A stretch of 17,321 bases of DNA from Bifidobacterium breve (GCA_945870085.1 CAMBQX010000015.1:1-17321); one strand, 5' to 3'. Shown: positions 7,780-14,682, counted from the first letter of the stretch. A program made the numbers and translations. Notes: generated by a model not told the origin, from the sequence alone.

Positions 7780-9290
7780 CGCTCCCTGAGCGCATCGGCC
7801 GCTACCTGCTAACTGCCGATCTTGATCCTGAGCACCAGGACCTAGCCGTGCAATTCTTTCGCGGCCACGACGAAGTCCTAGATCGCGAAGTATCACTGCG
7901 CATCCTTAACGCAGATGACCCGCGGGCACCCGCGTTCCTTGGTGCCGCTCGAGCGGCAGCGCTAGTAGAGGATCGCCGTTTGCTACGAGTTCTTGACGTG
8001 ATGACATTGGCTGCGACTGCCAACGAGCCGGCGCAAATTGTTGTTGTAAGTGAATGGGCCACCGGCCGAAACCTCGGTGAACTTCTGCAGGCGCGCGGGG
8101 ATAAGCCAATACCGGTGGATGATGCGGTAAACATCGTCACCGAAGTCGCGCGTGCGGTTTCGGCCGGGCTCGCAACCAATGTCAATCACGGTCGGCTCAG
8201 GCCATCGAGTGTCATCGTCACCGACGCCGGCGAAGTAAGAGTGCGGGGTTTAGCGGTTGATGCCAGCCTTTGGGGCCCACTTGATAAGGGCGAGAAGAAG
8301 ACCCAAGCTGATGTTGACGGATTGGGCTGCATGCTTTATCTGCTGGTTACTGGATTGTGGTCGGGCCCACCTTTAGCTGCGTTGTCCGGTGCCCCAATCG
8401 TGAGTGGAAACGTGCTGCTGCCCTCAAGGGTGCGTGCTGATGTGCCACGTGCAATTGACGAAGTCATTGCTCGATCAGTTAGCAAGGCTGCACGGCCTCG
8501 CGGAATCGCAAACATCTCCGACGCTTCGGCATTTACCGCCATGCTTGGTCTGACCCGAGATCATCTGGCACCGGTCTCGCATGGTTCAAAGCACCGCGGA
8601 GAACCAAACAGCAACAATCGCGGCTCCCTGAGTGTGGTGTTCCGGATTTCCGGTGTGCTGATTGCCTTCGCGGTCGTCTTAGGTGTTGGTTTTTGGGGCT
8701 GGAACTTGACCACCAGTAACCAGTTGACAACAGCCACACCCGTTGAAGTCGCTATCGGAGATGTACTGACTGCGTCGGCTGCGCCAATGCCGTCAGAGAG
8801 TGCCGAAACTGGTCCGGCGATTTTGCCCATCGTTAAAGTGCGGAGCTTTGATCCTTTTGATGATGCAAACAAAGATGGCATCCCAGATGGTAAGAAAGGC
8901 CGTGAGAACAACATCGAGGCCAAACTTGTTGCCGATCTGGATATCACGACGGCTTGGCACTCGCAGACCTATGACACCTCGGACGCCGATGGCAAGGGTG
9001 GAGTGGGACTAATCATCAACATGGGTGAACCACAATCTGTGCGATCGGCATCATTGACATTTGAAGGAGTCGGTGCTGCCACTGAAGTACGTGTCGCTGA
9101 TGAAATTTTGCCAGACCCGCAATTGTGGAGTTTGCTAGCTGCGGCCCCCGCTGGCGATCGGCAGATTGACCTACGGGGGCCCCGGGCTATTACCGGCAAG
9201 TACGTATTGCTTTGGTTCCCGCAATTACCCCAGCGCGTTGATAAACCCGGCACCTACCAAGTAGGGCTAAGTAAAGTGACCTTGAACTGA
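7776..9290 (+). CDS. Membrane pseudokinase with extracellular discoidin-like domain
   Basis: This 504-residue protein matches the C-terminal half of mycobacterial MurJ (Rv3910). Residues about 1-260 have a protein-kinase-like layout but the catalytic features are lost: the usual VALK lysine reads VSLR (about 39-42), the HRD loop reads HGRLRPSSV (138-146), and the DFG region reads VRGLAV. It therefore should not phosphorylate substrates. A transmembrane helix lies at about 291-309. The outer part has an acidic DANKDGIPDG motif (363-372) like a calcium-binding thrombospondin-type-3 or dockerin loop, then a beta-rich discoidin/F5-8C-like domain with TTAWHSQTY. In mycobacteria the pseudokinase is phosphorylated by PknB and bound by the FHA protein FhaA; a similar regulatory role on MurJ is inferred. 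No FhaA gene is in the window. Confidence 0.88.
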   Translation: MTLPERIGRYLLTADLDPEHQDLAVQFFRGHDEVLDREVSLRILNADDPRAPAFLGAARAAALVEDRRLLRVLDVMTLAATANEPAQIVVVSEWATGRNLGELLQARGDKPIPVDDAVNIVTEVARAVSAGLATNVNHGRLRPSSVIVTDAGEVRVRGLAVDASLWGPLDKGEKKTQADVDGLGCMLYLLVTGLWSGPPLAALSGAPIVSGNVLLPSRVRADVPRAIDEVIARSVSKAARPRGIANISDASAFTAMLGLTRDHLAPVSHGSKHRGEPNSNNRGSLSVVFRISGVLIAFAVVLGVGFWGWNLTTSNQLTTATPVEVAIGDVLTASAAPMPSESAETGPAILPIVKVRSFDPFDDANKDGIPDGKKGRENNIEAKLVADLDITTAWHSQTYDTSDADGKGGVGLIINMGEPQSVRSASLTFEGVGAATEVRVADEILPDPQLWSLLAAAPAGDRQIDLRGPRAITGKYVLLWFPQLPQRVDKPGTYQVGLSKVTLN

Positions 9291-9336
9291 GTTTTGAGCG
9301 GGTGCCTCCCTGCTCAACCAACAATCCTTGGCCCTC

Positions 9337-9342
9337 TAGGCT
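9337..9342 (+). promoter_or_regulatory. Possible -10 box before sigM
   Basis: TAGGCT lies 8 nt before the ATG at 9351 and 23 nt before the preferred sigM start at 9366. If it acts as a promoter, the transcript would begin close to 9351 and carry the GGAGG at 9353-9357 almost at its 5' end. No matching -35 element is seen. Confidence 0.3.
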
Positions 9343-9352
9343 CATGCAACAT

Positions 9353-9357
9353 GGAGG
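9353..9357 (+). promoter_or_regulatory. Ribosome-binding site deciding the sigM start
   Basis: GGAGG is placed 8 nt before the ATG at 9366. It favours that start over the in-frame ATG at 9351 and the far-upstream TTG at 9294, both of which add residues outside the sigma-factor fold. Confidence 0.55.
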
Positions 9358-9365
9358 CCAAGGCA

Positions 9366-10034
9366 ATGGGTTTCGAGGCAGGTGACGAGGCGCGCACCGA
9401 CGCCCAGTTGCTCGCGGCCCATGTAGCCGGCGATAAAAATGCCTTCGGTGAACTCGTCTACCGGCATCGTGATCGGCTTTGGTCGGTGGCCTTAAGAACG
9501 ACAAGTGACCCAGAGGAAGCCGCTGACGCCTTGCAGGACGCTTTCTTATCGGCGTTCAGGCGGGCCGAGCAATTCCGCGGGGAGGCCGCGGTAACCACCT
9601 GGCTGCACCGGATCGTGGTTAACGCTTGCTTGGACCGATTACGCCGGCGCTCGAGCCGCCCGGCTGTGCCGCTTCCCGATGATCTGGGTCAGACCCTGGC
9701 CGACCCGGGCGATCAAATGAGTCGGCGCGACACCCAATTGGTAATAGCCGCAGCCCTAGCTAATTTGCCCCCGGATCAACGTGCCGCGATTGTCTTGGTC
9801 GACGTTGAGGGCCGCTCGATTCAAGAAACAGCTGAACTTCTGGGTTGCCCCACGGGTACGGTCAAGAGTAGATGCTCACGCGGGCGAGCCCGCCTAGCCG
9901 AAGAGCTGGCGTTCTTACGGAACCGCAAGGAGCCTGACACCGTCATACCGAAGATGGGCTCGCCAACAAAACCTGCACCGGCGACACCATCAGCGGAAAT
10001 TAACACCTCGGAGGGGGGTGCATCACATGTCTAA
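9366..10034 (+). CDS. sigM: ECF RNA polymerase sigma factor SigM
   Basis: A 222-residue extracytoplasmic-function sigma factor. Region 2 spans about 26-96 (from AFGELVYRHRDRLWSVAL through DALQDAFLSAFRR to the WLHRIVVNACLDRLRRR recognition end), and region 4 spans about 128-180 with the helix-turn-helix SIQETAELLGCPTGTVKSR. There is no region 3, as usual for ECF factors. The start at 9366 is chosen for its GGAGG at 8 nt; an in-frame ATG at 9351 with a TANNNT box 8 nt upstream is the main alternative. It overlaps the following anti-sigma gene by 8 nt, the usual way to keep both at matched levels. The order sigM, anti-sigma, trxB, trxA is that of mycobacteria (Rv3911-Rv3914), which supports the SigM name. 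Confidence 0.92.
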   Translation: MGFEAGDEARTDAQLLAAHVAGDKNAFGELVYRHRDRLWSVALRTTSDPEEAADALQDAFLSAFRRAEQFRGEAAVTTWLHRIVVNACLDRLRRRSSRPAVPLPDDLGQTLADPGDQMSRRDTQLVIAAALANLPPDQRAAIVLVDVEGRSIQETAELLGCPTGTVKSRCSRGRARLAEELAFLRNRKEPDTVIPKMGSPTKPAPATPSAEINTSEGGASHV

Positions 10035-10887
10035 CGACGCCCAAGGGCCCGTTGACCCCTTCGATGCGCCGCTTCCTGAGTTGGCATTCTTGGGCCCGAA
10101 CTCAGGTGGTTCCGAGTCAGGACTGCCAGATCAAGATGTTGCTGATCAACGTATGCCTGATCAACTGATGCCTGGGGACGTCTGGGAGAGGCTGGCGGCG
10201 GCGATCGCCGCTGAGCCACCCTTGATTGTGGCTGGGCCATTGGCCACCGTCACTGCTATGTCTCCCCGCCGGCGTACCCGCTGGGTTAGTGGCCTGGTTG
10301 CGGCCTCGGTGGCCTTCTTCGCCCTGGGGGTAGTCGTACAGGCTGTCCGCACTCCCGGCCCGGAGGTAGTTGTCGCAGACGCGGCGACAAAGGGCATGAC
10401 CTCCGACCAGGCCGGTGCCACCCAAGCTGAAGCCACCCAACTTGATTCGGGAGAACCCAACACGAAGGCCGGGGTTTCAGGTCAAACCATGCCGGCCCGA
10501 CATGTAGTTGCTAGTGGCATCACCTACTCGCGCTCCACCATGCAGGATCAAATAGGTGACCTTTTTGAACGAATCGGGGTGGCCGATGCCCGCGCGATGG
10601 ACAGCATCGTCCAAGAGACCTCCGCGAATTTGGTGGAAGGTGATACCTGGTTCACCGCAAGTGTTGAGGCCATAAGAGCCTGCATCGTGTCCTTGATCCC
10701 CCCGGGTGACCTCGGCACGGTGGTAATTGATCGGGCCAAGTTCGAGCAGCAAGAGGTCGGCTTGATCCTTGACCTAACCCCGAATAAGACGATTAAGGCT
10801 TGGCTGGTCGGTCTGGATTGTGGCCAAGGCGGGCCATCCATTATGTTGCCCATCGCGGTGGATTTGGCGGAACAAGCAGCACCCTAA
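10027..10887 (+). CDS. Anti-sigma factor for SigM (RsmA-like)
   Basis: A 286-residue single-pass membrane protein. The N-terminal cytoplasmic part (about 1-86) includes a DVWERLAAAIAAEPP helix typical of actinobacterial anti-sigma factors, followed by a basic RRRTRW stretch and a transmembrane helix at about 87-107. The outer part is low complexity to about 150, then a folded domain with two cysteines near the end. No HXXXCXXC zinc motif of the ZAS class is seen. A three-fold five-residue repeat with the core DQ occurs at about 35-49. The ATG at 10027 is preferred over a GTG at 10018 because it is better spaced from the GGAGGGGGG run at 10010-10018. Expected role, from position and layout: it holds SigM inactive at the membrane until an envelope signal releases it. 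Confidence 0.82.
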   Translation: MSNDAQGPVDPFDAPLPELAFLGPNSGGSESGLPDQDVADQRMPDQLMPGDVWERLAAAIAAEPPLIVAGPLATVTAMSPRRRTRWVSGLVAASVAFFALGVVVQAVRTPGPEVVVADAATKGMTSDQAGATQAEATQLDSGEPNTKAGVSGQTMPARHVVASGITYSRSTMQDQIGDLFERIGVADARAMDSIVQETSANLVEGDTWFTASVEAIRACIVSLIPPGDLGTVVIDRAKFEQQEVGLILDLTPNKTIKAWLVGLDCGQGGPSIMLPIAVDLAEQAAP

Positions 10888-10916
10888 GATCGTTATCGTT
10901 AAGAGTAGCCATTTTA

Positions 10917-10941
10917 GGGAATCTGAGTTTCGTGAAAGGTT
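10917..10941 (+). promoter_or_regulatory. SigR/SigH-type promoter match for trxB
   Basis: GGGAAT (10917-10922) and GTT (10939-10941) are separated by 16 nt, matching the known thiol-stress sigma consensus GGGAAT-N16-GTT of Streptomyces SigR and mycobacterial SigH, whose classical target is the thioredoxin operon. The -10 lies 5 nt before the GTG at 10947, so the transcript would be leaderless or nearly so. Which sigma factor uses it here is not shown by the sequence. Confidence 0.5.
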
Positions 10942-10946
10942 TGACT

Positions 10947-11879
10947 GTGAGTGAGCACCGCGAAGTCATCATCATCGGCTCGGGGCCTGCCGGTTATACG
11001 GCAGCTGTTTATGCCGCTCGCGCGCAAATGAAGCCTTTGGTTTTCGAGGGTGCCGTTACCGCGGGTGGGGCACTAATGAACACGACCGAGGTTGAAAATT
11101 TTCCCGGTTTTTCTGAGGGCATTATGGGCCCAGCCCTGATGGAAAATATGAGAGCACAGGCCGAACGTTTCGGAGCGGAGATAGTCACCGATGACATCAC
11201 CGCCGTTGACCTAACCGGTGACACCAAGTCGGTTATCGATGGCACCGGTCGCACCCACACCGCAAAGTCAGTCATCTTGGCAATGGGTTCTGGTTACCGT
11301 GAGCTCGGTTTACCAAATGAGAAGCGGCTTTCCGGGCACGGGGTTTCATGGTGCGCCACCTGTGATGGTTTCTTCTTCCGGGATCAAGACATTGCTGTCG
11401 TTGGCGGTGGTGATTCTGCACTTGAGGAGGCTACCTTCTTGACCAGATTTGCTAATACCGTGACTCTTATCCACCGCCGCGACGGGTTACGTGCCAGCAA
11501 GATTATGCAAGAGCGGGCACTGGCGAACCCGAAGATGCGTTTTGCCTGGAACAGTGCAGTTGAAGATGTATTAGGTGATGCCAAGGTTTCAGGGTTGGCG
11601 CTGCGCGACACTGTCACCGGCGAGGCCCGTGAGCTTGCCGTGACCGGGCTTTTCGTCGCTATCGGTCACGATCCACGCTCAGAACTCCTCCCCGGGCAGG
11701 TGGCTTTAGACGATGCCGGCTACGTAACCGTCGAGGCACCATCAACCCGCACTTCTGCTCCAGGGGTTTTCGCCTGCGGCGATCTCGTTGACCACATCTA
11801 CCGGCAAGCCATCACGGCGGCTGGCACTGGATGCGCAGCGGCGCTCGACGCTGAGCGTTATCTAGCGGCCGCCGAGTAG
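10947..11879 (+). CDS. trxB: Thioredoxin reductase (NADPH)
   Basis: This cytoplasmic flavoenzyme transfers electrons from NADPH through FAD and a cysteine pair to thioredoxin. The 310-residue form from GTG 10947 has the usual length. The FAD-binding GSGPAG is at 11-16, the redox-active CATC at 136-139, the NADP-binding GGGDSA at 153-158, and the C-terminal FAD motif GVFACGDL with ITAAGTGCAAALDAERYL ends the protein. The frame stays open upstream to 10800 inside the anti-sigma gene, but that extension has no family match. GTG 10947 is chosen because AAAGG precedes it by 7 nt and the fold starts within six residues. It is followed by trxA after 29 nt, a standard co-transcribed pair. Confidence 0.95.
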   Translation: MSEHREVIIIGSGPAGYTAAVYAARAQMKPLVFEGAVTAGGALMNTTEVENFPGFSEGIMGPALMENMRAQAERFGAEIVTDDITAVDLTGDTKSVIDGTGRTHTAKSVILAMGSGYRELGLPNEKRLSGHGVSWCATCDGFFFRDQDIAVVGGGDSALEEATFLTRFANTVTLIHRRDGLRASKIMQERALANPKMRFAWNSAVEDVLGDAKVSGLALRDTVTGEARELAVTGLFVAIGHDPRSELLPGQVALDDAGYVTVEAPSTRTSAPGVFACGDLVDHIYRQAITAAGTGCAAALDAERYLAAAE

Positions 11880-11908
11880 GATTCACCTCGATAACAAGGG
11901 AGAACAAA

Positions 11909-12229
11909 ATGGGCGCGACTATAAAGGTCTCGGACGAAAGTTTCACTGCAGATGTGCTGCAAAGTGAGAAGCCGGTCATAGTCGACTTCTGGGCCGAATG
12001 GTGTGGGCCGTGCCGCATGGTTGCCCCGATACTCGAGGAGATCGCCAGCGAGCACGACAATATTGTTATTGCAAAGTTAAATGTCGACGAGAACCCGCAA
12101 ATCTCTGCCTCTTATGGCATTACTTCCATTCCAACCCTAAATGTTTATCTGGGCGGTGAGGTTGTTAAGTCAATCATTGGTGCCAAGCCCAAGGCAGCGC
12201 TACTCGCTGAACTGGCGCCGTATCTGTAG
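11909..12229 (+). CDS. trxA: Thioredoxin
   Basis: A 106-residue cytoplasmic disulfide reductase that TrxB re-reduces. The WCGPC active site is at 31-35 in DFWAEWCGPCRMVAPILEE, and the conserved cis-proline region is GITSIPTLNVY. Length is standard. The ATG at 11909 has a good ribosome-binding site, AAGGGAG at 11896-11902, spaced 6 nt. Its TAG stop overlaps the first base of cwlM's GTG start, implying coupled translation. Confidence 0.97.
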   Translation: MGATIKVSDESFTADVLQSEKPVIVDFWAEWCGPCRMVAPILEEIASEHDNIVIAKLNVDENPQISASYGITSIPTLNVYLGGEVVKSIIGAKPKAALLAELAPYL

Positions 12230-13299
12230 TGGTTATCCGCCACGGTGATACCGGGGCGGCCGTCGCGGAAGTGCGCGCACGGCTTGCGCATCTGGGTCTA
12301 CTTCCAGATGCCGCACCGACAACTGCAGAACTTCTGAGCACCGGCGCAGCCGAATACTTCGATGAGGCACTAGACCGCGCTGTTCGTACCTTTCAACAAG
12401 AACGCGGTTTAACCGTTGACGGGATAGTCGGCCCACAGACATTTCATCAACTTGATGAAGCGCGCTGGCAACTTGGTGATCGAGTATTGCGTTATGTACC
12501 TGGGCATTTGGTCACCGGCGATGACGTTGCTGAGTTGCAGCGCCGCCTAAATGATCTTGGTTTTGATAGTGGTCGAGCTGATGGCTACTTCGGCAAGAAC
12601 ACCGATACCGCCTTACGTGAATTTCAACGAGGTGTTGGCGTTGATGCTGACGGTATTTGTGGCCCTGAGTCATTTAAGGCTTTCGACCGGCTCATGCGCA
12701 CCATCAGTGGCGGCAATGCTGCGCGGCTACGCGACCATGTGAGTCTAACTTCATTGCAGACCGGGATTGCTGACAAAGTCGTGCTACTTGATCCTGGCAG
12801 TGACCTTGGCGCTGAACTCTGCCAAGCGGTTGCGGTACGAGTTGAGGGTCGACTAGCTGCGCTTGGAACCCAAGTTTTACTCACCCATATCGCGCAACCA
12901 AACAATGCTTTAGGTGAGGCTGAGCGCGCGGATTTCGCCAATCGCACCGGTGTTGATCTGGTGGTTTCAATTCACGCCACACAACTTGCTAGTAACAGAG
13001 CCTGCGGCGCGGCCACTTTCTATTTTGGCTCACCAGATGCGGGCGCGCACTCTGCAAATGGTCGAGCGTTGGCTGAACTTATTCAAAGTGAACTTTGTGC
13101 GCGCACCGGTGCAGTTGATTGCCGCACCCATCCGCGCACTTGGGATCTACTTAGACTTACGCGGGTTCCTGCCGTTCGCGTTGAGCTCGGATACCTATCC
13201 AACCCGATGGATGCGGGCAGGCTGAGCGATGTCAAGATGCAGGACGCCTCGGCTGAGGCCATCGCAACCGCCCTCAAGCGGTTTTGCGCCCCGATTTAG
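12229..13299 (+). CDS. cwlM: CwlM-like amidase-fold regulator
   Basis: A 356-residue protein with two peptidoglycan-binding-type repeats (about 1-77 and 93-155, each ending in a FQ...GVDADGICGPESF-like pattern) and an Amidase_3 domain (about 183-352). There is no signal peptide, so it should stay in the cytoplasm. The zinc site is damaged: the usual DPGHGG reads DPGSDLG (188-194), losing the first His, while H249 in SIHA and E319 in VELGYLSN remain. In mycobacteria, CwlM is a cytosolic PknB substrate that, when phosphorylated near its C-terminus, activates MurA, and it also binds MurJ. Here the protein ends at RFCAPI without the longer threonine-bearing tail, so phosphorylation control may differ. 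The GTG overlaps the trxA stop by 1 nt, and gene order supports the identity. Confidence 0.9.
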   Translation: MVIRHGDTGAAVAEVRARLAHLGLLPDAAPTTAELLSTGAAEYFDEALDRAVRTFQQERGLTVDGIVGPQTFHQLDEARWQLGDRVLRYVPGHLVTGDDVAELQRRLNDLGFDSGRADGYFGKNTDTALREFQRGVGVDADGICGPESFKAFDRLMRTISGGNAARLRDHVSLTSLQTGIADKVVLLDPGSDLGAELCQAVAVRVEGRLAALGTQVLLTHIAQPNNALGEAERADFANRTGVDLVVSIHATQLASNRACGAATFYFGSPDAGAHSANGRALAELIQSELCARTGAVDCRTHPRTWDLLRLTRVPAVRVELGYLSNPMDAGRLSDVKMQDASAEAIATALKRFCAPI

Positions 13300-13301
13300 A
13301 C
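13287..13301 (+). repeat. Left copy of a 15-bp direct repeat (14/15), at the cwlM stop
   Basis: CGCCCCGATTT followed by any base and GAC occurs here and at 14615-14629, in the last codons of the ATPase gene. Both copies encode Ala-Pro-Ile in the same frame near their protein's end. Such a pair could mark an insertion junction; chance is not excluded. Confidence 0.4.
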
Positions 13302-13311
13302 CTATCAGGCC

Positions 13312-13380
13312 GCCTGTCATTTCTTGCTAGTCAAGCCTGTCATTTCTTGCTAGTCAAGCCTGTCATTTCTTGCTAGTCTA
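13312..13380 (+). repeat. Three 23-bp tandem repeats upstream of the ATPase gene
   Basis: Three head-to-tail copies cover 13312-13334, 13335-13357 and 13358-13380. Each starts GCCTGTCATT and ends CTAGTCAA; the third differs only in ending TA. The array sits 12 nt after the cwlM stop and 5 nt before the ATPase start. GTCA occurs twice per unit at alternating 14 and 9 bp steps. The heptamer CTGTCAT of each unit recurs inverted (ATGACAG, 13386-13392) on the ATPase start codon, giving a fourth, opposite half-site. The layout suggests repeated operator sites for a DNA-binding regulator. Confidence 0.9.
13351..13379 (+). promoter_or_regulatory. Predicted leaderless ATPase promoter built from the repeats
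   Basis: TAGTCT (13374-13379) is a -10 box 6 nt before the ATG at 13386. It exists only because repeat three ends TAGTCT where the other units read TAGTCA. The same position in repeat two, TAGTCA (13351-13356), lies 17 bp upstream and matches four of six -35 bases. There is no usable Shine-Dalgarno sequence. The promoter is predicted, not shown. Confidence 0.45.
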
Positions 13381-13385
13381 GGGGC

Positions 13386-14642
13386 ATGACAGACGGGGCA
13401 CTAAGAGATCTCTACCGGCCGAGACTCGCCGATGAGCCGCTGGGCGAACTCCTCGCTGGGGTCCCGGCGGTCCTCATTACCGGTCCTCGGGCTGCAGGCA
13501 AAACCACCAGTGCGCGTCGCCTAGCCGCTGAGGCTGTTCAGTTGGATCGCGCGGGTGCCGCCGCCGCGTTTGTCGCTGACCCTGACGCAGCGCTACTGGG
13601 TAGGGCAGAGCCGCTCCTGCTGGACGAGTGGCAGGCCGTCCCGGGTGTCCTGGGAGCGGTCAAGCGCGCCATCGATGTTGATCCTCGACCGGGGCGCTTC
13701 ATCCTGACTGGCAGTGTCCGAGCGGACCTGCGGGGTGAATCCTGGTCGGGCACCGGTCGAATAGTTCGCCTAGCGATGAGCGTCCTCACTCAACGCGAGG
13801 TCAATGGTGGCGACCTCATCCGTCCTGGATTCCTTGACCGGCTGGCCACCATGGATCTGGCATCCACCCACTCGACCGGGCAGCTGACCATCATCGATTA
13901 CGCGACTCTCGCGATGCGCGGGTGGTTCCCTGAGGTGGTGGATGCGAAGAGTGAGCGCGTTCGGCGGGCTTGGCTGCGGAGCTACCTTGAGCAACTCGTT
14001 ACCAAGGATGTGTCCGAGCTAATCGGTGCAACTGATCCGGTGAAGATGGGTGCCTACTTTGAGGCGATGGCATTAAACACGGCCGGGTTGGCCGCTGATG
14101 CGACCCTTTATCAGGCAGCGGGAATCTCCGCCAGCACAGCGGCGCGCTATGACGAACTACTGGCGGATCTGGGGATTGCCGTGCGCGTTCCGGCGTGGGC
14201 CACGAACCGCCTGCAACGGTTGGAGAAACGCGCGAAGCGTTACCTCGTCGACGGGGGGTTAGCGGCTGCAGCGGCGGGGTTCGACGTACAAGGACTGCTG
14301 TCAGATTCAGACCTGCTCGGACGAATGATTGACACCTTCGTTCATGCCCAGCTCGCGCCCGAGGCAACGCTGGCCGCTCATCCAGTTCGCCTCCACCACG
14401 TTCGTACGGCTCATGGACGGCAAGAGGTTGACCTCGTAGCGGAACTCCCGGGGGGCAAGGTTGTCGGGATCGAGGTGAAAGCCGCTTCAGCGGTGACCCG
14501 CAACAATGCCAGGCATCTCGCCTGGTTGCGTGACCAGCTAGGAGAAAGATTTGCCGCCGGCGTCGTTCTACACACTGGACCGGACACATTTGAACTCGGG
14601 GATCGACTCCTGGCCGCCCCGATTTCGACTATATGGACGTGA
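13386..14642 (+). CDS. AAA_14/DUF4143 ATP-binding protein (accessory)
   Basis: A 418-residue protein of the widespread but poorly understood AAA_14 plus DUF4143 family. The Walker A motif GPRAAGKTT is at 33-41, Walker B LLLDEWQ at 77-83, and the sensor-like FILTGS at 105-110. The C-terminal part has E347-x-D349 and E363-x-K365 (in IEVKAA), a spacing like PD-(D/E)XK nuclease cores, which is common in this family; cleavage is not proven. It has no membrane segment or signal peptide. By eye it is richer in G+C than the flanking core genes (several 60-base lines near 70%), and it breaks the core gene order, so horizontal acquisition is likely. The ATG at 13386 is supported by a -10 box at 6 nt. 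Family members are often carried in accessory regions; the target is unknown. Confidence 0.9.
   Translation: MTDGALRDLYRPRLADEPLGELLAGVPAVLITGPRAAGKTTSARRLAAEAVQLDRAGAAAAFVADPDAALLGRAEPLLLDEWQAVPGVLGAVKRAIDVDPRPGRFILTGSVRADLRGESWSGTGRIVRLAMSVLTQREVNGGDLIRPGFLDRLATMDLASTHSTGQLTIIDYATLAMRGWFPEVVDAKSERVRRAWLRSYLEQLVTKDVSELIGATDPVKMGAYFEAMALNTAGLAADATLYQAAGISASTAARYDELLADLGIAVRVPAWATNRLQRLEKRAKRYLVDGGLAAAAAGFDVQGLLSDSDLLGRMIDTFVHAQLAPEATLAAHPVRLHHVRTAHGRQEVDLVAELPGGKVVGIEVKAASAVTRNNARHLAWLRDQLGERFAAGVVLHTGPDTFELGDRLLAAPISTIWT
14615..14629 (+). repeat. Right copy of the 15-bp direct repeat, near the ATPase end
   Basis: It shares 11 consecutive bases plus a GAC after one mismatch with 13287-13301. 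It lies inside the ATPase reading frame, ending 13 nt before the end of its stop codon, rather than beyond the gene. That placement is unusual for a simple target-site duplication. Confidence 0.4.
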
Positions 14643-14655
14643 GTGAATCCACGAA

Positions 14656-14682
14656 TCGCGGCGCGGGCTGTTGAGGCCGCGA
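14656..14682 (+). terminator. Possible hairpin terminator after the ATPase gene
   Basis: TCGCGGC (14656-14662) pairs with GCCGCGA (14676-14682) around a 13-nt loop, starting 13 nt after the ATPase stop. It lies between this gene and the convergent 39-residue gene. No T-run follows on either strand, so a classical intrinsic terminator is not fully supported. The rest of 14643-14724 shows nothing else recognisable. Confidence 0.3.

Noticed and set aside
9294..9365. Extended N-terminus of sigM from TTG 9294
   Set aside because: The added residues are unlike a sigma factor, there is no ribosome-binding site, and GGAGG directs initiation to 9366.
10800..10946. N-terminal extension of trxB inside the anti-sigma gene
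   Set aside because: The extension overlaps the conserved end of the anti-sigma gene in another frame; the FAD-binding fold begins just after GTG 10947.
13306..13316. CAGGC-C-GCCTG as a terminator after cwlM
   Set aside because: A one-base loop cannot form a stable RNA hairpin and no T-run follows; it may only be part of the repeat-proximal sequence.
13312..13380. CRISPR array interpretation of the tandem repeats
   Set aside because: The units are head to tail with no spacers between them, and no cas genes are nearby.
13999..14589. 196-residue minus-strand reading frame opposite the ATPase
   Set aside because: It is a shadow of a GC-rich gene with clear Walker motifs on the plus strand; the product is rich in Arg, Pro and Cys and has no recognisable motif.
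13386..14642. Insertion sequence or transposase
   Set aside because: No transposase motif and no terminal inverted repeats were found; the protein is an AAA_14/DUF4143 ATPase.
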